Assembly (NCBI GenBank): GCA_017483195.1
Contig: JAFULR010000013.1
Location: 1-64,000 of the forward strand
Origin: Clostridia bacterium
GTDB taxonomy: Bacteria; Bacillota; Clostridia; Oscillospirales; CAG-272
Length of the DNA: 64,000 nt
Direction of reading: 5' to 3'
Positions 7,011-16,833 of this stretch are shown here, in pieces. Position 1 is the first letter of the stretch. The number at the start of each line of letters is the position of its first letter. A program made the position numbers and the translations under genes. Below the pieces are notes generated by a model that worked only from the letters and a program-made list of their open reading frames with translations, was not told the origin of the DNA and searched no databases.

Positions 7011-8444
7011 ATGAAATCTGCTGAAATGATTAAAAACAGAATAGGAAACGCGCGCTGCGCGGTGCTTGGATTTGGGGTGTCGAGCATTCCTCTTGTAGAG
7101 CTTCTTGCAGAGTGCGGAAACGAGATAACTGTTCACGACAGGTGCGATTTTGAAAGGTTAGATGCTCGCGCGAAGGGTCTTGCAGAGCGCGGAGTGAGGT
7201 TCGTTTGCGGCGAGGATTATCTTGCACACATAGATGCGGACATAATTTTTCGCTCTCCCGGTATTCGACCTGATTATCCCGGTATTGTAAAAGCCGTAGA
7301 GAACGGCGCGGAGCTTTCGAGCGAGATGGAGCTTTTTTTGGAGCTTACTCCCGCAAGGATCTTTGCCATAACGGGAAGTGACGGAAAGACCACGACGACC
7401 ACTATTTCTTATAAGCTTCTTGAGAAGGAATTTGAAAATACGGACACAAATGTTTACGTTGGCGGAAATATCGGGACTCCGTTGCTTTCGAAGGTTGGGG
7501 AGATGACCGAGCATGATATTTGCGTGCTTGAGCTATCGAGCTTTCAGCTTTTCACTATGAAGCGCTCACCCGAGCGAGCGGTCATTACAAATCTGAGTCC
7601 AAATCACCTTGATTGGCACAAGGATATGGATGAATACGTTTGGGCAAAGACAAACATATACAAGCACGGATGCACCCACCTTACTACCAATTTTGACAAT
7701 GAGACCTGCATAAAGCTGCTTGAAGATTGTCCTTGTGAAATAACCTTGTTTTCATCGAAATCAACAGAGCAGGATATGAGAGCAATAATACCCAATTTGA
7801 AATCCGCATTTACGGTAGAATACGGGTTGATATGGGAGCTGATGAGCTATAAGCACCACGGCAAAGAAAGATTGTGCAATAATTCCGTTCTTTCGACCGA
7901 AAAAATATTATTACCCGGCACTCATAATATTGAGAATTATATGGCTGCGATCTCATTGACAAACGGTCTTGTTTCAAATGAAACTGTAAGATACGTGGCT
8001 ACTACCTTTAAGGGAGTGGAGCATCGACTTGAATTTGTTCGTGAGCTTGACGGTGTGAAATACTATAACAGCTCGATCGACTCAAGTCCCTCGCGCACAG
8101 CGGCGGCGCTTTCTGCTTTAACGGAAAATCCAATAGTGATCTGTGGCGGCTATGATAAGAATATTCCGTTCGAGCCGCTTGCAAAGGCACTTAAAGAAAA
8201 AGCCAAAGCCGTTATTCTGACCGGTGCTACTGCAGAGAAGATACACGACGTTATTCTTAAAGAAGAAGCGAACATAGGGGTGTATATTGAAAAAGATTTT
8301 GAAAGGGCTGTGGGGCTTTCAAGGAAAATAGCGAAAAAAGACGATACTGTACTTTTATCGCCTGCCTGCGCAAGCTTTGATGCTTTTAAAAACTTTATGG
8401 AGCGCGGCAACAGATTTAAAGAGATAGTTAATGATTTTAAATAG
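7011..8444 (+). CDS. murD: UDP-N-acetylmuramoyl-L-alanine--D-glutamate ligase
   Basis: 477 residues. MurD adds D-glutamate to UDP-MurNAc-L-Ala in the cytoplasmic stage of peptidoglycan synthesis. The N-terminal Rossmann-like UDP-binding region carries VLGFGVS, the central ATPase domain has the P-loop GSDGKTTTT at about residue 120, followed by NLSPNHLDWH, and the C-terminal Mur ligase domain contains the HRLEFV block (GVEHRLEF) and DSKSP-like positions (SSIDSSPSRT). ATG 7011 is preceded by GGAGGTGG; an upstream TTG would lie before that site. It heads a run of same-strand genes ending at 14003, with 13 bases to the first peptidase gene. Confidence 0.9.
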   Translation: MKSAEMIKNRIGNARCAVLGFGVSSIPLVELLAECGNEITVHDRCDFERLDARAKGLAERGVRFVCGEDYLAHIDADIIFRSPGIRPDYPGIVKAVENGAELSSEMELFLELTPARIFAITGSDGKTTTTTISYKLLEKEFENTDTNVYVGGNIGTPLLSKVGEMTEHDICVLELSSFQLFTMKRSPERAVITNLSPNHLDWHKDMDEYVWAKTNIYKHGCTHLTTNFDNETCIKLLEDCPCEITLFSSKSTEQDMRAIIPNLKSAFTVEYGLIWELMSYKHHGKERLCNNSVLSTEKILLPGTHNIENYMAAISLTNGLVSNETVRYVATTFKGVEHRLEFVRELDGVKYYNSSIDSSPSRTAAALSALTENPIVICGGYDKNIPFEPLAKALKEKAKAVILTGATAEKIHDVILKEEANIGVYIEKDFERAVGLSRKIAKKDDTVLLSPACASFDAFKNFMERGNRFKEIVNDFK

Positions 8445-8457
8445 ATTGGAGAAAAAT

Positions 8458-9513
8458 ATGGAGCTTAAAAAATTGATAGTTGATCTTTCATCCTTGATGT
8501 CAATCGGAGGATTTGAAAGATTTGAAAGAGAAAAATTGATTGCTCTTATCGGAGAGCATTTTGACGAGTGTTATCTCGATAAGGTTGGCAATCAGATATT
8601 CGTTAAAAAATGCGGCAAGGAAAATGCCCATAAAATTATGCTTGACGCTCATATGGATGAGATCGGTATGTACGTTACGGAGATACTTGACGGTGGATTC
8701 CTTCGCGTTACCAATATTGGCGGTATCGATACGGGTATTCTTCAGGCAAGCGACGTTATTATTTACGGAAACGAGGAAAGACTTTTCGGCGTGATAGCAT
8801 CGACTCCCCCTCATCTTGCGAGCGGAGACGGTAAGGAGCTGCCAAAGATCGACGAGCTGCTTATTGACACTTGTCTTACAAAAGAGGAGCTTGAAAGCAA
8901 AATAAGGATCGGTACTCCCGTTGGATTTGCGCCCAAATATACCGAGATGCTTAACGGTAGGATAATGGGCAAGAGCTTTGACGACAAGGCTTGCGCTGCC
9001 TGTGCTGTTTACGCGACCGTTACCACTCCTTGTGAAGAGCTTGCAGGTGACGTTTACGTTATGCTTTCGTGCTGTGAGGAGGTCACGGATATGGTCGCTC
9101 CCGGAGCATATGCCCTTAATCCCGATTATGCTATGAGCATTGACGTAAATCTTGGCAGAGTTCCCGGCACTAAAAAAGAGGAGACGGTTGAGCTTGGCAA
9201 GGGACCGTCGATCACTATTTCCGCAGTTACGGACAGAAAACTCACAAATATGCTTATTGACGCGGCTAAGGATAAGGAGATCCCTTATCAGATCTCTGTT
9301 TCTCCTACACATACGGGTACAAATGCGGTTTCAATTCAGCTTGCAAGGGAGGGAATTCCCACGGTTGACGTTGGTCTCCCGCTTGCATCGATGCATACAT
9401 ACAATGAGATCATAACAATTGAGGATACAAAAACACTTAGCGATCTTATTTCCGCTTTTATTACGGATAAAAGGATTGCTGAAGAATACGGTAAGGGAGG
9501 AATTGAGATATGA
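8458..9513 (+). CDS. M42 family metallopeptidase (first of three)
   Basis: 351 residues. M42 (glutamyl aminopeptidase / tetrahedral aminopeptidase) enzymes are large cytosolic complexes that trim peptides from the N-terminus using two metal ions. Metal and catalytic positions are visible: HMDEIG (H about 65), FDDKAC, CCEEVTD, SIDVNLG and the late His in ASMHTYNE. It lacks the R in the DDRAG motif found in its two neighbours (DDKAC here), so its specificity may differ. ATG 8458 has a GGAGA site; it follows murD by 13 bases and its end overlaps the next gene by 4 bases (ATGA), indicating translational coupling. Confidence 0.88.
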   Translation: MELKKLIVDLSSLMSIGGFERFEREKLIALIGEHFDECYLDKVGNQIFVKKCGKENAHKIMLDAHMDEIGMYVTEILDGGFLRVTNIGGIDTGILQASDVIIYGNEERLFGVIASTPPHLASGDGKELPKIDELLIDTCLTKEELESKIRIGTPVGFAPKYTEMLNGRIMGKSFDDKACAACAVYATVTTPCEELAGDVYVMLSCCEEVTDMVAPGAYALNPDYAMSIDVNLGRVPGTKKEETVELGKGPSITISAVTDRKLTNMLIDAAKDKEIPYQISVSPTHTGTNAVSIQLAREGIPTVDVGLPLASMHTYNEIITIEDTKTLSDLISAFITDKRIAEEYGKGGIEI

Positions 9514-10571
9514 GATTACAGGGTAGAGAATTACTTGAATATTTATGTCAGAAATTCGGTCCTACCGGATTCGAAAATGAGGTAGCGGATGCAATAATCG
9601 AACAGCTTGAGGATAATTGCGACAGGATAGTTAAGGATACATTTGGAAACGTTTATGCTCTTATTAAGGGTGAGTCAAGTGACAGAGTAATGATCTCCTC
9701 GCATATGGATGAGGTCGGATTTATGATAACCGATATTGATTCTGACGGATACATAAAGTTTTCTAACCTTGGCGGTATTGATCCTAAGGTGCTTTACGGA
9801 AAACAGGTAATTTTGGGAAATGAAAAGACTAGGATAAACGGTGTGATTGCAGCAAAGGCAATACATCACAAGAGACGCGAGGATAGATTTTCCGTTACTC
9901 CCATAAAAGAAATGTATATAGACATCGGAGCTAAGGATGAAGATGAGGTCAAGGAATACGTGAATATTGGTGATTTCGGTGTATTCAATTCTGATTTCGT
10001 ATTTTTCGGAACTGATAATAAATATGCAAAGGGAAAGGCTATCGACGACAGAGCGGGCTGTTGCGCAATGATCGAGATCATTCGCAGAATCAGAGAGAAT
10101 AATATTACGCTTCCTTTTGATACCTATTTCTGCTTTACCGTAAGAGAAGAGGTGGGTCTTTCCGGCGCAAGAGTTGCCGCAGAGAAGGTAAAGCCCTCTC
10201 GCGCAATCATCCTTGAGTCAACCGCTATTGGCGATATTGCAGGTGCTCCCGATCACAAGAGAGTTGCCGACGTTGGAAGCGGCGGTGTAATTTCCATTAT
10301 GGACAGATCTACAATTTACAATGCGGATTTTGTTAATTTTACACTTAATACTGCAAAAGAGAATTATATCAAGGCGCAGGTTAAGAGATATGTTTCAGGT
10401 GGAAATGATGCCGGACATATACACAAATCGGGCAAGGGTGTTAAATGTGTTGCTATTTCAATGGGCACGAGATATCTTCACTCGCCCGCCTGCGTAGCAA
10501 GTATGGATGATTACGAATCAATAAGAGAGCTTGTTTTCGCAATGCTCAAGAATATGAAAGCTGAGGTATAA
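9510..10571 (+). CDS. M42 family metallopeptidase (second of three)
   Basis: 353 residues, full length for the family. Motifs: SSHMDEVGF (H about 65), AIDDRAGCC, VREEVGLSG, ILESTAIGD and RYLHSPACV, giving the two-metal site and the catalytic glutamate. Cytosolic oligomeric aminopeptidase by family. The start overlaps the stop of the first paralogue and is preceded by GGAGG. Three bases separate it from the third copy, so all three are probably translated from one message. Confidence 0.9.
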   Translation: MRLQGRELLEYLCQKFGPTGFENEVADAIIEQLEDNCDRIVKDTFGNVYALIKGESSDRVMISSHMDEVGFMITDIDSDGYIKFSNLGGIDPKVLYGKQVILGNEKTRINGVIAAKAIHHKRREDRFSVTPIKEMYIDIGAKDEDEVKEYVNIGDFGVFNSDFVFFGTDNKYAKGKAIDDRAGCCAMIEIIRRIRENNITLPFDTYFCFTVREEVGLSGARVAAEKVKPSRAIILESTAIGDIAGAPDHKRVADVGSGGVISIMDRSTIYNADFVNFTLNTAKENYIKAQVKRYVSGGNDAGHIHKSGKGVKCVAISMGTRYLHSPACVASMDDYESIRELVFAMLKNMKAEV

Positions 10572-10574
10572 ATT

Positions 10575-11570
10575 ATGTATAATACACTTAAACAAATAAC
10601 TCTCGTTCACGGTGTTTCCGGCCACGAGCATCGTGTTGCAAATACTCTTAAGGAAATGATCGCGCCTTATTGTGACGAGTCATATATTGACGCACTCGGC
10701 AACCTTATTGCCGTTAAGCGCGGATATTCTGAAAATCCTAAAAAGGTTCTCCTTTGCGGACATATGGACGAGATTGGTTTTATAGTAAACTTTGTAGAGG
10801 ATAGTGGCTTTATCCGTGTTGCTCCCATTGGCGGCATCAACTGGGTTGCTTGCGCCTTTGGCGAGGTAGTTTCCGAAAACGGAGTTCACGGCGTACTCGT
10901 TCCCAATTCGGGCACGAAGGCTTCTGATTTCGCACCCGATCTTATGTATATCGATATCGGTGCGGACAACAAGAAGAGTGCTGAAAGAAGAGTTAAGATC
11001 GGCGATACGTTCGTTCTTAAGTCCAATCTTACAAAGCTTAATGCAAGCAGAGTGGTTGGCAGACCCCTTGACGACAGAGCGGGCTGCGGTATTGTGCTTG
11101 AGATCGCCAAGAGAGTAGCGGCAGAACCCGTGGCTGACGATATTTATTACGTATTCAGCGTTCAGGAGGAGGTTGGCTGCAGAGGCTCAAAGACTGCTGC
11201 ATTTGCAATAGAGCCCGACGTTTCTCTTACATTTGACGTTACCGGAACGGGTGACACAGCAGGCTCAAAGCCTATGGCAGTTAAGCTTGGCGGCGGCGCG
11301 GCTATCAAGATTAAGGATATGAGTGTTATCTGCGATTCGGAGATCGTGGACAGGCTTGCAAGACTTTCAAAGGAAAAGGGTATCAAATCACAGCTTGAGA
11401 TACTTGCGTACGGTGGAACTGATACGTCCTCCATACAGATGACGGGAAGTGGATGCCGCGCAGGTGCTATATCCATACCCTCAAGATATATTCACTCCGG
11501 TGTTGAGATGATCGATATGAATGACTATAGGGCTTGCATCAATCTCGCATTTGAGTTTATTAAGGAGTAA
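10575..11570 (+). CDS. M42 family metallopeptidase (third of three)
   Basis: 331 residues, slightly shorter than its neighbours. Motifs: CGHMDEIGF (H about 63), PLDDRAGCG, VQEEVGCRG, TFDVTGTGD and RYIHSGVEM. It is as distinct from the second copy as separate subfamilies usually are, rather than a recent duplicate. Different M42 members have complementary preferences (acidic, basic, hydrophobic N-termini), so three tandem genes may give one mixed or parallel peptide-degrading system. Two bases separate it from the downstream lyase family gene. Confidence 0.9.
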   Translation: MYNTLKQITLVHGVSGHEHRVANTLKEMIAPYCDESYIDALGNLIAVKRGYSENPKKVLLCGHMDEIGFIVNFVEDSGFIRVAPIGGINWVACAFGEVVSENGVHGVLVPNSGTKASDFAPDLMYIDIGADNKKSAERRVKIGDTFVLKSNLTKLNASRVVGRPLDDRAGCGIVLEIAKRVAAEPVADDIYYVFSVQEEVGCRGSKTAAFAIEPDVSLTFDVTGTGDTAGSKPMAVKLGGGAAIKIKDMSVICDSEIVDRLARLSKEKGIKSQLEILAYGGTDTSSIQMTGSGCRAGAISIPSRYIHSGVEMIDMNDYRACINLAFEFIKE

Positions 11571-11572
11571 TT

Positions 11573-12829
11573 ATGGTTTTTTCAAACGAAGTTTTGGATC
11601 TTGTCGCAGAAGCGGAGATAGCTCTTCGCGATACCTTTGACGAGATCGACAGAGTTTCATTTAAGAATACGCAAAAGGTGATGAGAGCGTTTGCAGAACA
11701 TCGTGTTTCCGATGCTATGTTCGGTTCAACAAGTGGTTACGGCTATGATGATAAGGGCAGGGACGTGCTTGAAGAGATTTGGGCGGACGTGTTTGGATGT
11801 GAAGCCGCACTCGTCAGACATTCTATAGCAAACGGCACACACGCGCTTACTATCGGTCTTTTCGGTATTCTACGCCCCGGCGATATTATGCTTTCTGTTG
11901 CTGGAAAGCCTTACGATACCCTTGAAGAGGTTATTGGAATAGTTGGAGAAGCGGGCAATGGCTCTCTTAAGGATTTTGGTGTGGAATACCGCCAGATCGA
12001 GCTTAAGGATGATGGCACGTTTGACTATGAAAGCGTTGGCAGAGAATTGAAGGTCAACGGACAAAAGATCAAAATGGTATTCATTCAGCGCTCCAAGGGA
12101 TATTTAAACAGAAGAACCCTTACGGTCGATGAGATCGGTGAGATGGCGAGATTTGTGAAATCCCTTTCTCCAAATACATTTGTTGTGGTTGACAACTGCT
12201 ACGGCGAGTTCGTTGAAGAGCGCGAGCCGGTTTCTGTTGGCGCAGATCTTTGCATAGGTTCTCTTATTAAGAATCCCGGCGGCGGTATGGCTGAAACGGG
12301 TGGATATTTTGCAGGAACGAAGCATGCTATTGAGCTTGTAAGCTACAGACTTACCTCGCCCGGAACGGGTGCGGAGGTAGGCGCGACCATAGGGCAGAAC
12401 AAAAGCCTTTATAAGGGACTTTTCTACGCTCCTCATACTACCGCTCAGGCTCTTAAAACAGGTTATCTTGCTGCATATATATTTGAAAAAATGGGTTACA
12501 ACGCATCTCCCAAGTGGACGGAGAAGCGTTCGGATATAATTCAGTCCGTTATTACGGGGGACCCCGAGGTGCTTTGCGCTTTCTGCCGCGGCATACAGGC
12601 GGGCTCACCCGTTGACGCGTTTGTAACTCCCGAGCCTTGGGATATGCCCGGATACACCGATAAGGTAATTATGGCGGCGGGTGCATTCACGCAGGGCTCT
12701 TCAATTGAGCTTTCCGCGGACGGTCCCATACGTCCTCCTTACACTGTATATTTCCAAGGCGGTCTTACTTACGAAAGCGGTAAGATCGGCATTATGAGTG
12801 CGGCTCAAACCGTTATGGAGTTGAAATAA
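11573..12829 (+). CDS. Methionine gamma-lyase family protein (PF06838, aluminum-resistance-protein type)
   Basis: 418 residues. This is a PLP-dependent fold-type I protein of the Met_gamma_lyase/Alr family common in Firmicutes. The N-terminal FGSTSGYGYDDKGRD block and the PLP lysine region SLIKNPGGGMAETGG are characteristic. Members resemble cystathionine/methionine gamma-lyases, but the true substrate is generally untested. It sits between three peptidases and a cysteine desulfurase, with 1-2 base gaps, so a role in breaking down or recycling sulfur amino acids released from peptides is a reasonable inference. AAGGAG lies 5 bases before ATG. Confidence 0.88.
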   Translation: MVFSNEVLDLVAEAEIALRDTFDEIDRVSFKNTQKVMRAFAEHRVSDAMFGSTSGYGYDDKGRDVLEEIWADVFGCEAALVRHSIANGTHALTIGLFGILRPGDIMLSVAGKPYDTLEEVIGIVGEAGNGSLKDFGVEYRQIELKDDGTFDYESVGRELKVNGQKIKMVFIQRSKGYLNRRTLTVDEIGEMARFVKSLSPNTFVVVDNCYGEFVEEREPVSVGADLCIGSLIKNPGGGMAETGGYFAGTKHAIELVSYRLTSPGTGAEVGATIGQNKSLYKGLFYAPHTTAQALKTGYLAAYIFEKMGYNASPKWTEKRSDIIQSVITGDPEVLCAFCRGIQAGSPVDAFVTPEPWDMPGYTDKVIMAAGAFTQGSSIELSADGPIRPPYTVYFQGGLTYESGKIGIMSAAQTVMELK

Positions 12830-12830
12830 T

Positions 12831-14003
12831 ATGGCGGAAGTATATTTGGATAACAGCGCTACTACTCCTATATGTGATGAGGCGAAGCGCGCGATGCTTA
12901 GTGCTATGGAGTGCTACGGAAACCCTTCGTCGCTTCATTCCAAGGGCTTTGAATCCTCTAAAATGATTGAAGAGGCACGGAAAAAGATACTGTGTTCGCT
13001 TTTTGTCAGAAACGGCAAGGCAGATAATCTTATATTTACTGCAGGCGGAACGGAAGCGGATAATCTTGCGCTTCTCGGTGTAGCTTATGCAAAAACGAGA
13101 AGAGCTAACAGAATAATTACAACTGATTCTGAGCATTCTGCTATTGAAAAAACACTTCAAAGGCTTGAGGCTGATGGATTTGAGGTCGTAAGGCTTTCAA
13201 CTGTTGGCGGAAGAATTGATATGGATGAGTTTGGTGCAGCGATGAATAAGAATACATTGCTTGTTACCATTATGCACGTTAACAATGAAACGGGCGCAGT
13301 TTATAATATCAAGGATTGCTTTAAGCTTGCAAAGCAGATAAATCCCGACGTTGTTACGCATACGGACGCGGTGCAGTCCTATATGAAAATGAAGGTCAGT
13401 CCCTTGGAGCTTTATGCGGATCTTGTTAGTATAAGCGCGCACAAGATACACGGTCCGAAGGGAATTGGCGCGCTTTACGTTAGCTCCGACGTTATCAAGA
13501 AAAAGCAGCTGCAACCGATTATTTACGGCGGTGGGCAGGAAAGCTCCTTCCGTTCGGGAACTGAAAATTTTATTGGAATTGTCGGCTTTGGCGCTGCAGC
13601 GGAAAGAGGATATAAAAATCTTGCGAAGGACATAGGGGTATTACGTGATCTGCGTTCTTATGCCGTTGATAAGCTCTCTGCGTTAAACGTAAGAGTAAAT
13701 ACACCACTTGGTGAATGCGCTCCGCATATTATTAACATTACTCTTCCTTCGATAAAGAGCGAAACAATGCTCCACCATCTTTCGGCGAGTGCTATTTACG
13801 TTTCGAGCGGTTCTGCCTGCTCCTCAAACTCTGCAAGCAAAAGGGTGAGCAGAGCACTCAAGGGCTTTGGTATGACCGATTTTGAGGCGGATTGCTCTAT
13901 GAGGATCAGTCTATCTGCTCAGAATACCAAGGACGATATTGATAAATTGGTCCTTGCTATTGAAGATGGTATTAAAAAGCTCGTAAAAATATCGGGCAAA
14001 TAA
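12831..14003 (+). CDS. Cysteine desulfurase (NifS/IscS class V aminotransferase)
   Basis: 390 residues. It removes sulfur from L-cysteine as a persulfide for Fe-S clusters or tRNA thiolation. Visible: the opening YLDNSATTP, PLP-binding H-T-D-A-V-Q, the Schiff-base lysine K205 in ISAHKIHG, and catalytic C330 in GSACSSNSA. The mobile-loop sequence is of the longer (NifS/IscS, class I) type. A partner is likely MnmA, encoded on the other strand at 16896-17957, though that is inferred from function only. It begins one base after the stop of the preceding gene and ends the cluster. Confidence 0.9.
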   Translation: MAEVYLDNSATTPICDEAKRAMLSAMECYGNPSSLHSKGFESSKMIEEARKKILCSLFVRNGKADNLIFTAGGTEADNLALLGVAYAKTRRANRIITTDSEHSAIEKTLQRLEADGFEVVRLSTVGGRIDMDEFGAAMNKNTLLVTIMHVNNETGAVYNIKDCFKLAKQINPDVVTHTDAVQSYMKMKVSPLELYADLVSISAHKIHGPKGIGALYVSSDVIKKKQLQPIIYGGGQESSFRSGTENFIGIVGFGAAAERGYKNLAKDIGVLRDLRSYAVDKLSALNVRVNTPLGECAPHIINITLPSIKSETMLHHLSASAIYVSSGSACSSNSASKRVSRALKGFGMTDFEADCSMRISLSAQNTKDDIDKLVLAIEDGIKKLVKISGK

Positions 14004-14039
14004 AAAAACACGGTGAGATCGCTCTCACCGTATTTTTTT
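14002..14039. terminator. Bidirectional terminator between convergent genes
   Basis: ACGGTGAGA (14010-14018), loop TCGC, TCTCACCGT (14023-14031), with an A-run on the left and a T-run on the right. It serves the desulfurase gene on the plus strand and the P-type ATPase gene on the minus strand. Confidence 0.9.
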
Positions 14040-16683
14040 ATTTTGTTGATTTTCCTGTTATCATTTTTGCTATCTCAACGAGGGGGATTATTGTAAGACC
14101 CAGTAGCATAGCGACAATATACTCTTTAAATCCAATGCTCACCATACCGAATATAGCCGCTATGGGTTCGATAAGAACTACGAGTGACGTTAAAAGCAAG
14201 GAAAGAGCACCTGCGCCGAGCAACCACAAATTCTGAGTTTTCATTTTGAAAAGTGAGGTTCTTTGAGAACGCATATTGAAGGAGTGGAACACCTCACACA
14301 TAGCAAGCGTTAGAAATGCCATAGTGCTGCCGAGTATGCTGTCCGCGGTAAAGGATAATGCACCGTTTTCAAAATAACTGCCGATAAAATAAGAGATCAA
14401 TGTAATAAGAGTTACTAATATTCCTTGATAGATTACTGCAAATCCCAAGCCGCCTGCAAAAATGCCTTCTTTACTGTCGCGAGGTTCACGTTTCATTACG
14501 TCATCCTCGGGCTTCTCCATACCAAGTGCTAAGGCGGGGAAGCAGTCGGTAATAAGGTTTATCCAAAGGAGCTGAACGGGTTTAAATACGGTAAATCCGA
14601 GAAGTGTTGCAAAGAATATTGCGAGAACCTCCGAAAGATTGGAGGCAAGAAGGAATTGAATTGCTTTTCTTATGTTATCGTATATCCTTCTGCCTTCTGC
14701 GGCAGCGGAAACGATGGTCGCAAAATTATCGTCTGCAAGGATCATATCCGCAACATTTTTTGTTACGTCCGTTCCGGTGATTCCCATACCGATGCCTATA
14801 TCCGCATTCTTTATTGACGGCGCGTCGTTTACTCCGTCTCCCGTCATAGCAGTTACCTTGCCGCGCTTTTGCCAAGCGTTTACTATCCTCGTTTTATGCT
14901 CGGGTTGAACGCGCGCATAAACCGAATATTTATCAACAAGCTTTTCAAATTCGCTCTCCGATATATCGTCAAGCTCCGCGCCCGTAATAGCCTCCGATGA
15001 GCCGGAAATTATCCCAAGCTCAGTTGCTATGGCTACTGCGGTATCCTTATGGTCACCCGTTATCATTATAGGACGTATGCCTGCAAGCCTGCATTTGTCG
15101 ATCGCTGATTTTACCTCGGGTCGAACTGGGTCGATCATACCCACCATACCGATGAAGCACAAGTCATTTTCAAGATGGTTTGCTTCGTATGAGTCGGGAA
15201 CACCGGGTAGTCTTTTGGTTGCAACGGCAAGAACGCGCAGAGCCTTATCAGCCATACTCTTATTTGCTTTAAGGATATCATTCTTTAGTTCATTAGTAAG
15301 TCGTACCTCTTTTCCGTTTACTATAGCGGTTGTACATATCTTAAGGATCTCATCGGGCGCGCCCTTAGTGAACTGTATGATTTCCCTGTTTTCGGTCTTG
15401 TGAACCGTTGACATCATTTTTCGCATTGAATCAAACGGTATCTCGCCTATCCTTACGTATTTTTCTTTTTGCGCATTTTTGGATTTGCCTATCTTTTCAG
15501 CATAGTTTACAAGAGCGCATTCGGTAGGTTCGCCCACTGCCTCGCCAATGCTTGTGTCATACTCGGCATCGGAGCATAATGACATAGCGTTAGCTATTAC
15601 TTCTTCGTCGCTTCCGTAATGCTCGACAACGGTCATTTTATTTTGTGTTAACGTTCCCGTTTTGTCGGAGCATATGATTTGTGTGCATCCAAGGGTTTCA
15701 ACTGCCGTGAGCTTTCGTATGATCGCGTTTTGCTTTGACATATTGGTAACGCCGATCGAAAGAACTATCGTAACGACTGTTGAAAGTCCTTCCGGTATTG
15801 CCGCAACTGCCAACGAGATGGCAAGCATAAAAGAGGAGAGAACCGTATCAAATCCGAGACCGTAACGCACAAGCTGAACACCGAATATCACAATGCAGAT
15901 GCCTATAACAAGATAGGTAAGTATCTTTGAAAGCTGAGCAAGCTTAATTTGCAAAGGCGTTTTTCCTTCCTTTGCATTTGTGAGGGCATTCGCTATCTTT
16001 CCCATTTCGGTATCCATTCCTGTTGCGCAGACAACTGCCTTGCCGCGACCGTAAACAATGACGCTTCCCATATAGACCATATTTTTACGGTCACCTAAGG
16101 GAATATCCTCATTATCCATAGTTTCATCAGTCTTATTTACGGGTACGCTTTCACCGGTGAGTGCTGATTCCTCGGCTTTAATGGAAGCAGATTCAATAAT
16201 TCTCGCATCCGCGGGAACTGCGTCACCCGCTTCAAGAACGATGATATCACCTATAGCGAGATCCTCGCTTTTCACGGTGATCTGCTTGCCGTCGCGGATG
16301 ACCTTGCTGGTTGCGGCGGCTATCTCCTGTAACGCTTCTATCGCTTTTTCTGCCTTACTTTCCTGAAGGACTCCAAGGATCGCGTTAATAATTACTACCG
16401 CGAGAATAATTATAACATCAGTAGGGAACGCCCAATGTCCGCTGCTGACGCCGTTATAGATCTCAACTCCCGCAGATATAGCCGCGGCGACGATAAGTAT
16501 TACCGTCATGGGCTCAAGCAATTGCTTGAAAAATCTTTTAAGGTTAGAATCCTTTTGGGCTTCCTTTAGCTTGTTTTTACCGTTTGCTGCTATTCTGTTT
16601 TTTGCTTCCTCGTTTGAAAGTCCGGTATTCGTGGTGGTCAATAATGTCAGTACGTTTTCTTTTGTTTGGTTGTGGTAATTCAT
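14038..16683 (-). CDS. P-type cation-transporting ATPase, P2 type (calcium/manganese)
   Basis: 881 residues, typical of P2-type (SERCA/PMR1-like) pumps. Order: cytoplasmic N-terminal cation_ATPase_N region, first TM pair (about 57-105), actuator domain with TGESVP, TM3-4 with the ion-site motif AAIPEGL, phosphorylation site D340 in SDKTGTLTQNK, nucleotide domain, TGDHKDTA, hinge TGDGVNDAP, then six more TM helices with NLITDCFPALALG. Family members export Ca2+ or Mn2+. The leader carries a yybP-ykoY-like aptamer and terminator, which points to manganese (as for lactococcal YoaB). GAAAGGAGT precedes the ATG. Confidence 0.92.
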   Translation of the reverse strand: MNYHNQTKENVLTLLTTTNTGLSNEEAKNRIAANGKNKLKEAQKDSNLKRFFKQLLEPMTVILIVAAAISAGVEIYNGVSSGHWAFPTDVIIILAVVIINAILGVLQESKAEKAIEALQEIAAATSKVIRDGKQITVKSEDLAIGDIIVLEAGDAVPADARIIESASIKAEESALTGESVPVNKTDETMDNEDIPLGDRKNMVYMGSVIVYGRGKAVVCATGMDTEMGKIANALTNAKEGKTPLQIKLAQLSKILTYLVIGICIVIFGVQLVRYGLGFDTVLSSFMLAISLAVAAIPEGLSTVVTIVLSIGVTNMSKQNAIIRKLTAVETLGCTQIICSDKTGTLTQNKMTVVEHYGSDEEVIANAMSLCSDAEYDTSIGEAVGEPTECALVNYAEKIGKSKNAQKEKYVRIGEIPFDSMRKMMSTVHKTENREIIQFTKGAPDEILKICTTAIVNGKEVRLTNELKNDILKANKSMADKALRVLAVATKRLPGVPDSYEANHLENDLCFIGMVGMIDPVRPEVKSAIDKCRLAGIRPIMITGDHKDTAVAIATELGIISGSSEAITGAELDDISESEFEKLVDKYSVYARVQPEHKTRIVNAWQKRGKVTAMTGDGVNDAPSIKNADIGIGMGITGTDVTKNVADMILADDNFATIVSAAAEGRRIYDNIRKAIQFLLASNLSEVLAIFFATLLGFTVFKPVQLLWINLITDCFPALALGMEKPEDDVMKREPRDSKEGIFAGGLGFAVIYQGILVTLITLISYFIGSYFENGALSFTADSILGSTMAFLTLAMCEVFHSFNMRSQRTSLFKMKTQNLWLLGAGALSLLLTSLVVLIEPIAAIFGMVSIGFKEYIVAMLLGLTIIPLVEIAKMITGKSTK

Positions 16684-16712
16684 ATATACTCCTTTCTACC
16701 ATTTGGGAGCAG

Positions 16713-16828
16713 GAAAAATAAAAAAGACTCAAGTGTATTTCTACACTTGAGTCTTGTTAATTAAGATATGCCAGAGCTTAGTCTTGATGTTGACATATCG
16801 CGTAATACGCAAACTACTCCCTCGAGTG
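16713..16828 (-). ncRNA. yybP-ykoY family (manganese) riboswitch with overlapping terminator
   Basis: Read on the minus strand. P1 arm CACTCGAG (16828-16821) is followed by the conserved GGGAGTAG (16821-16814), a small hairpin GCGT-ATT-ACGC, then GATATG...CATATC enclosing GTCAACATC (16794-16786) and CTCTGGC (16776-16770). These are the hallmark loops of the yybP-ykoY aptamer. The P1 partner CTCAAGTG (16751-16744) is also the 5' arm of a 14-bp terminator (16724-16755) followed by TTTTTTATTTTT. Aptamer closure and terminator are therefore mutually exclusive: metal binding should switch the pump gene on. Confidence 0.82.
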
Positions 16829-16833
16829 AATAG

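Noticed and set aside
8500..9312. 270-codon antisense frame across the first M42 gene
   Set aside because: Arises from codon bias of the real gene on the opposite strand; no RBS and no family resemblance.
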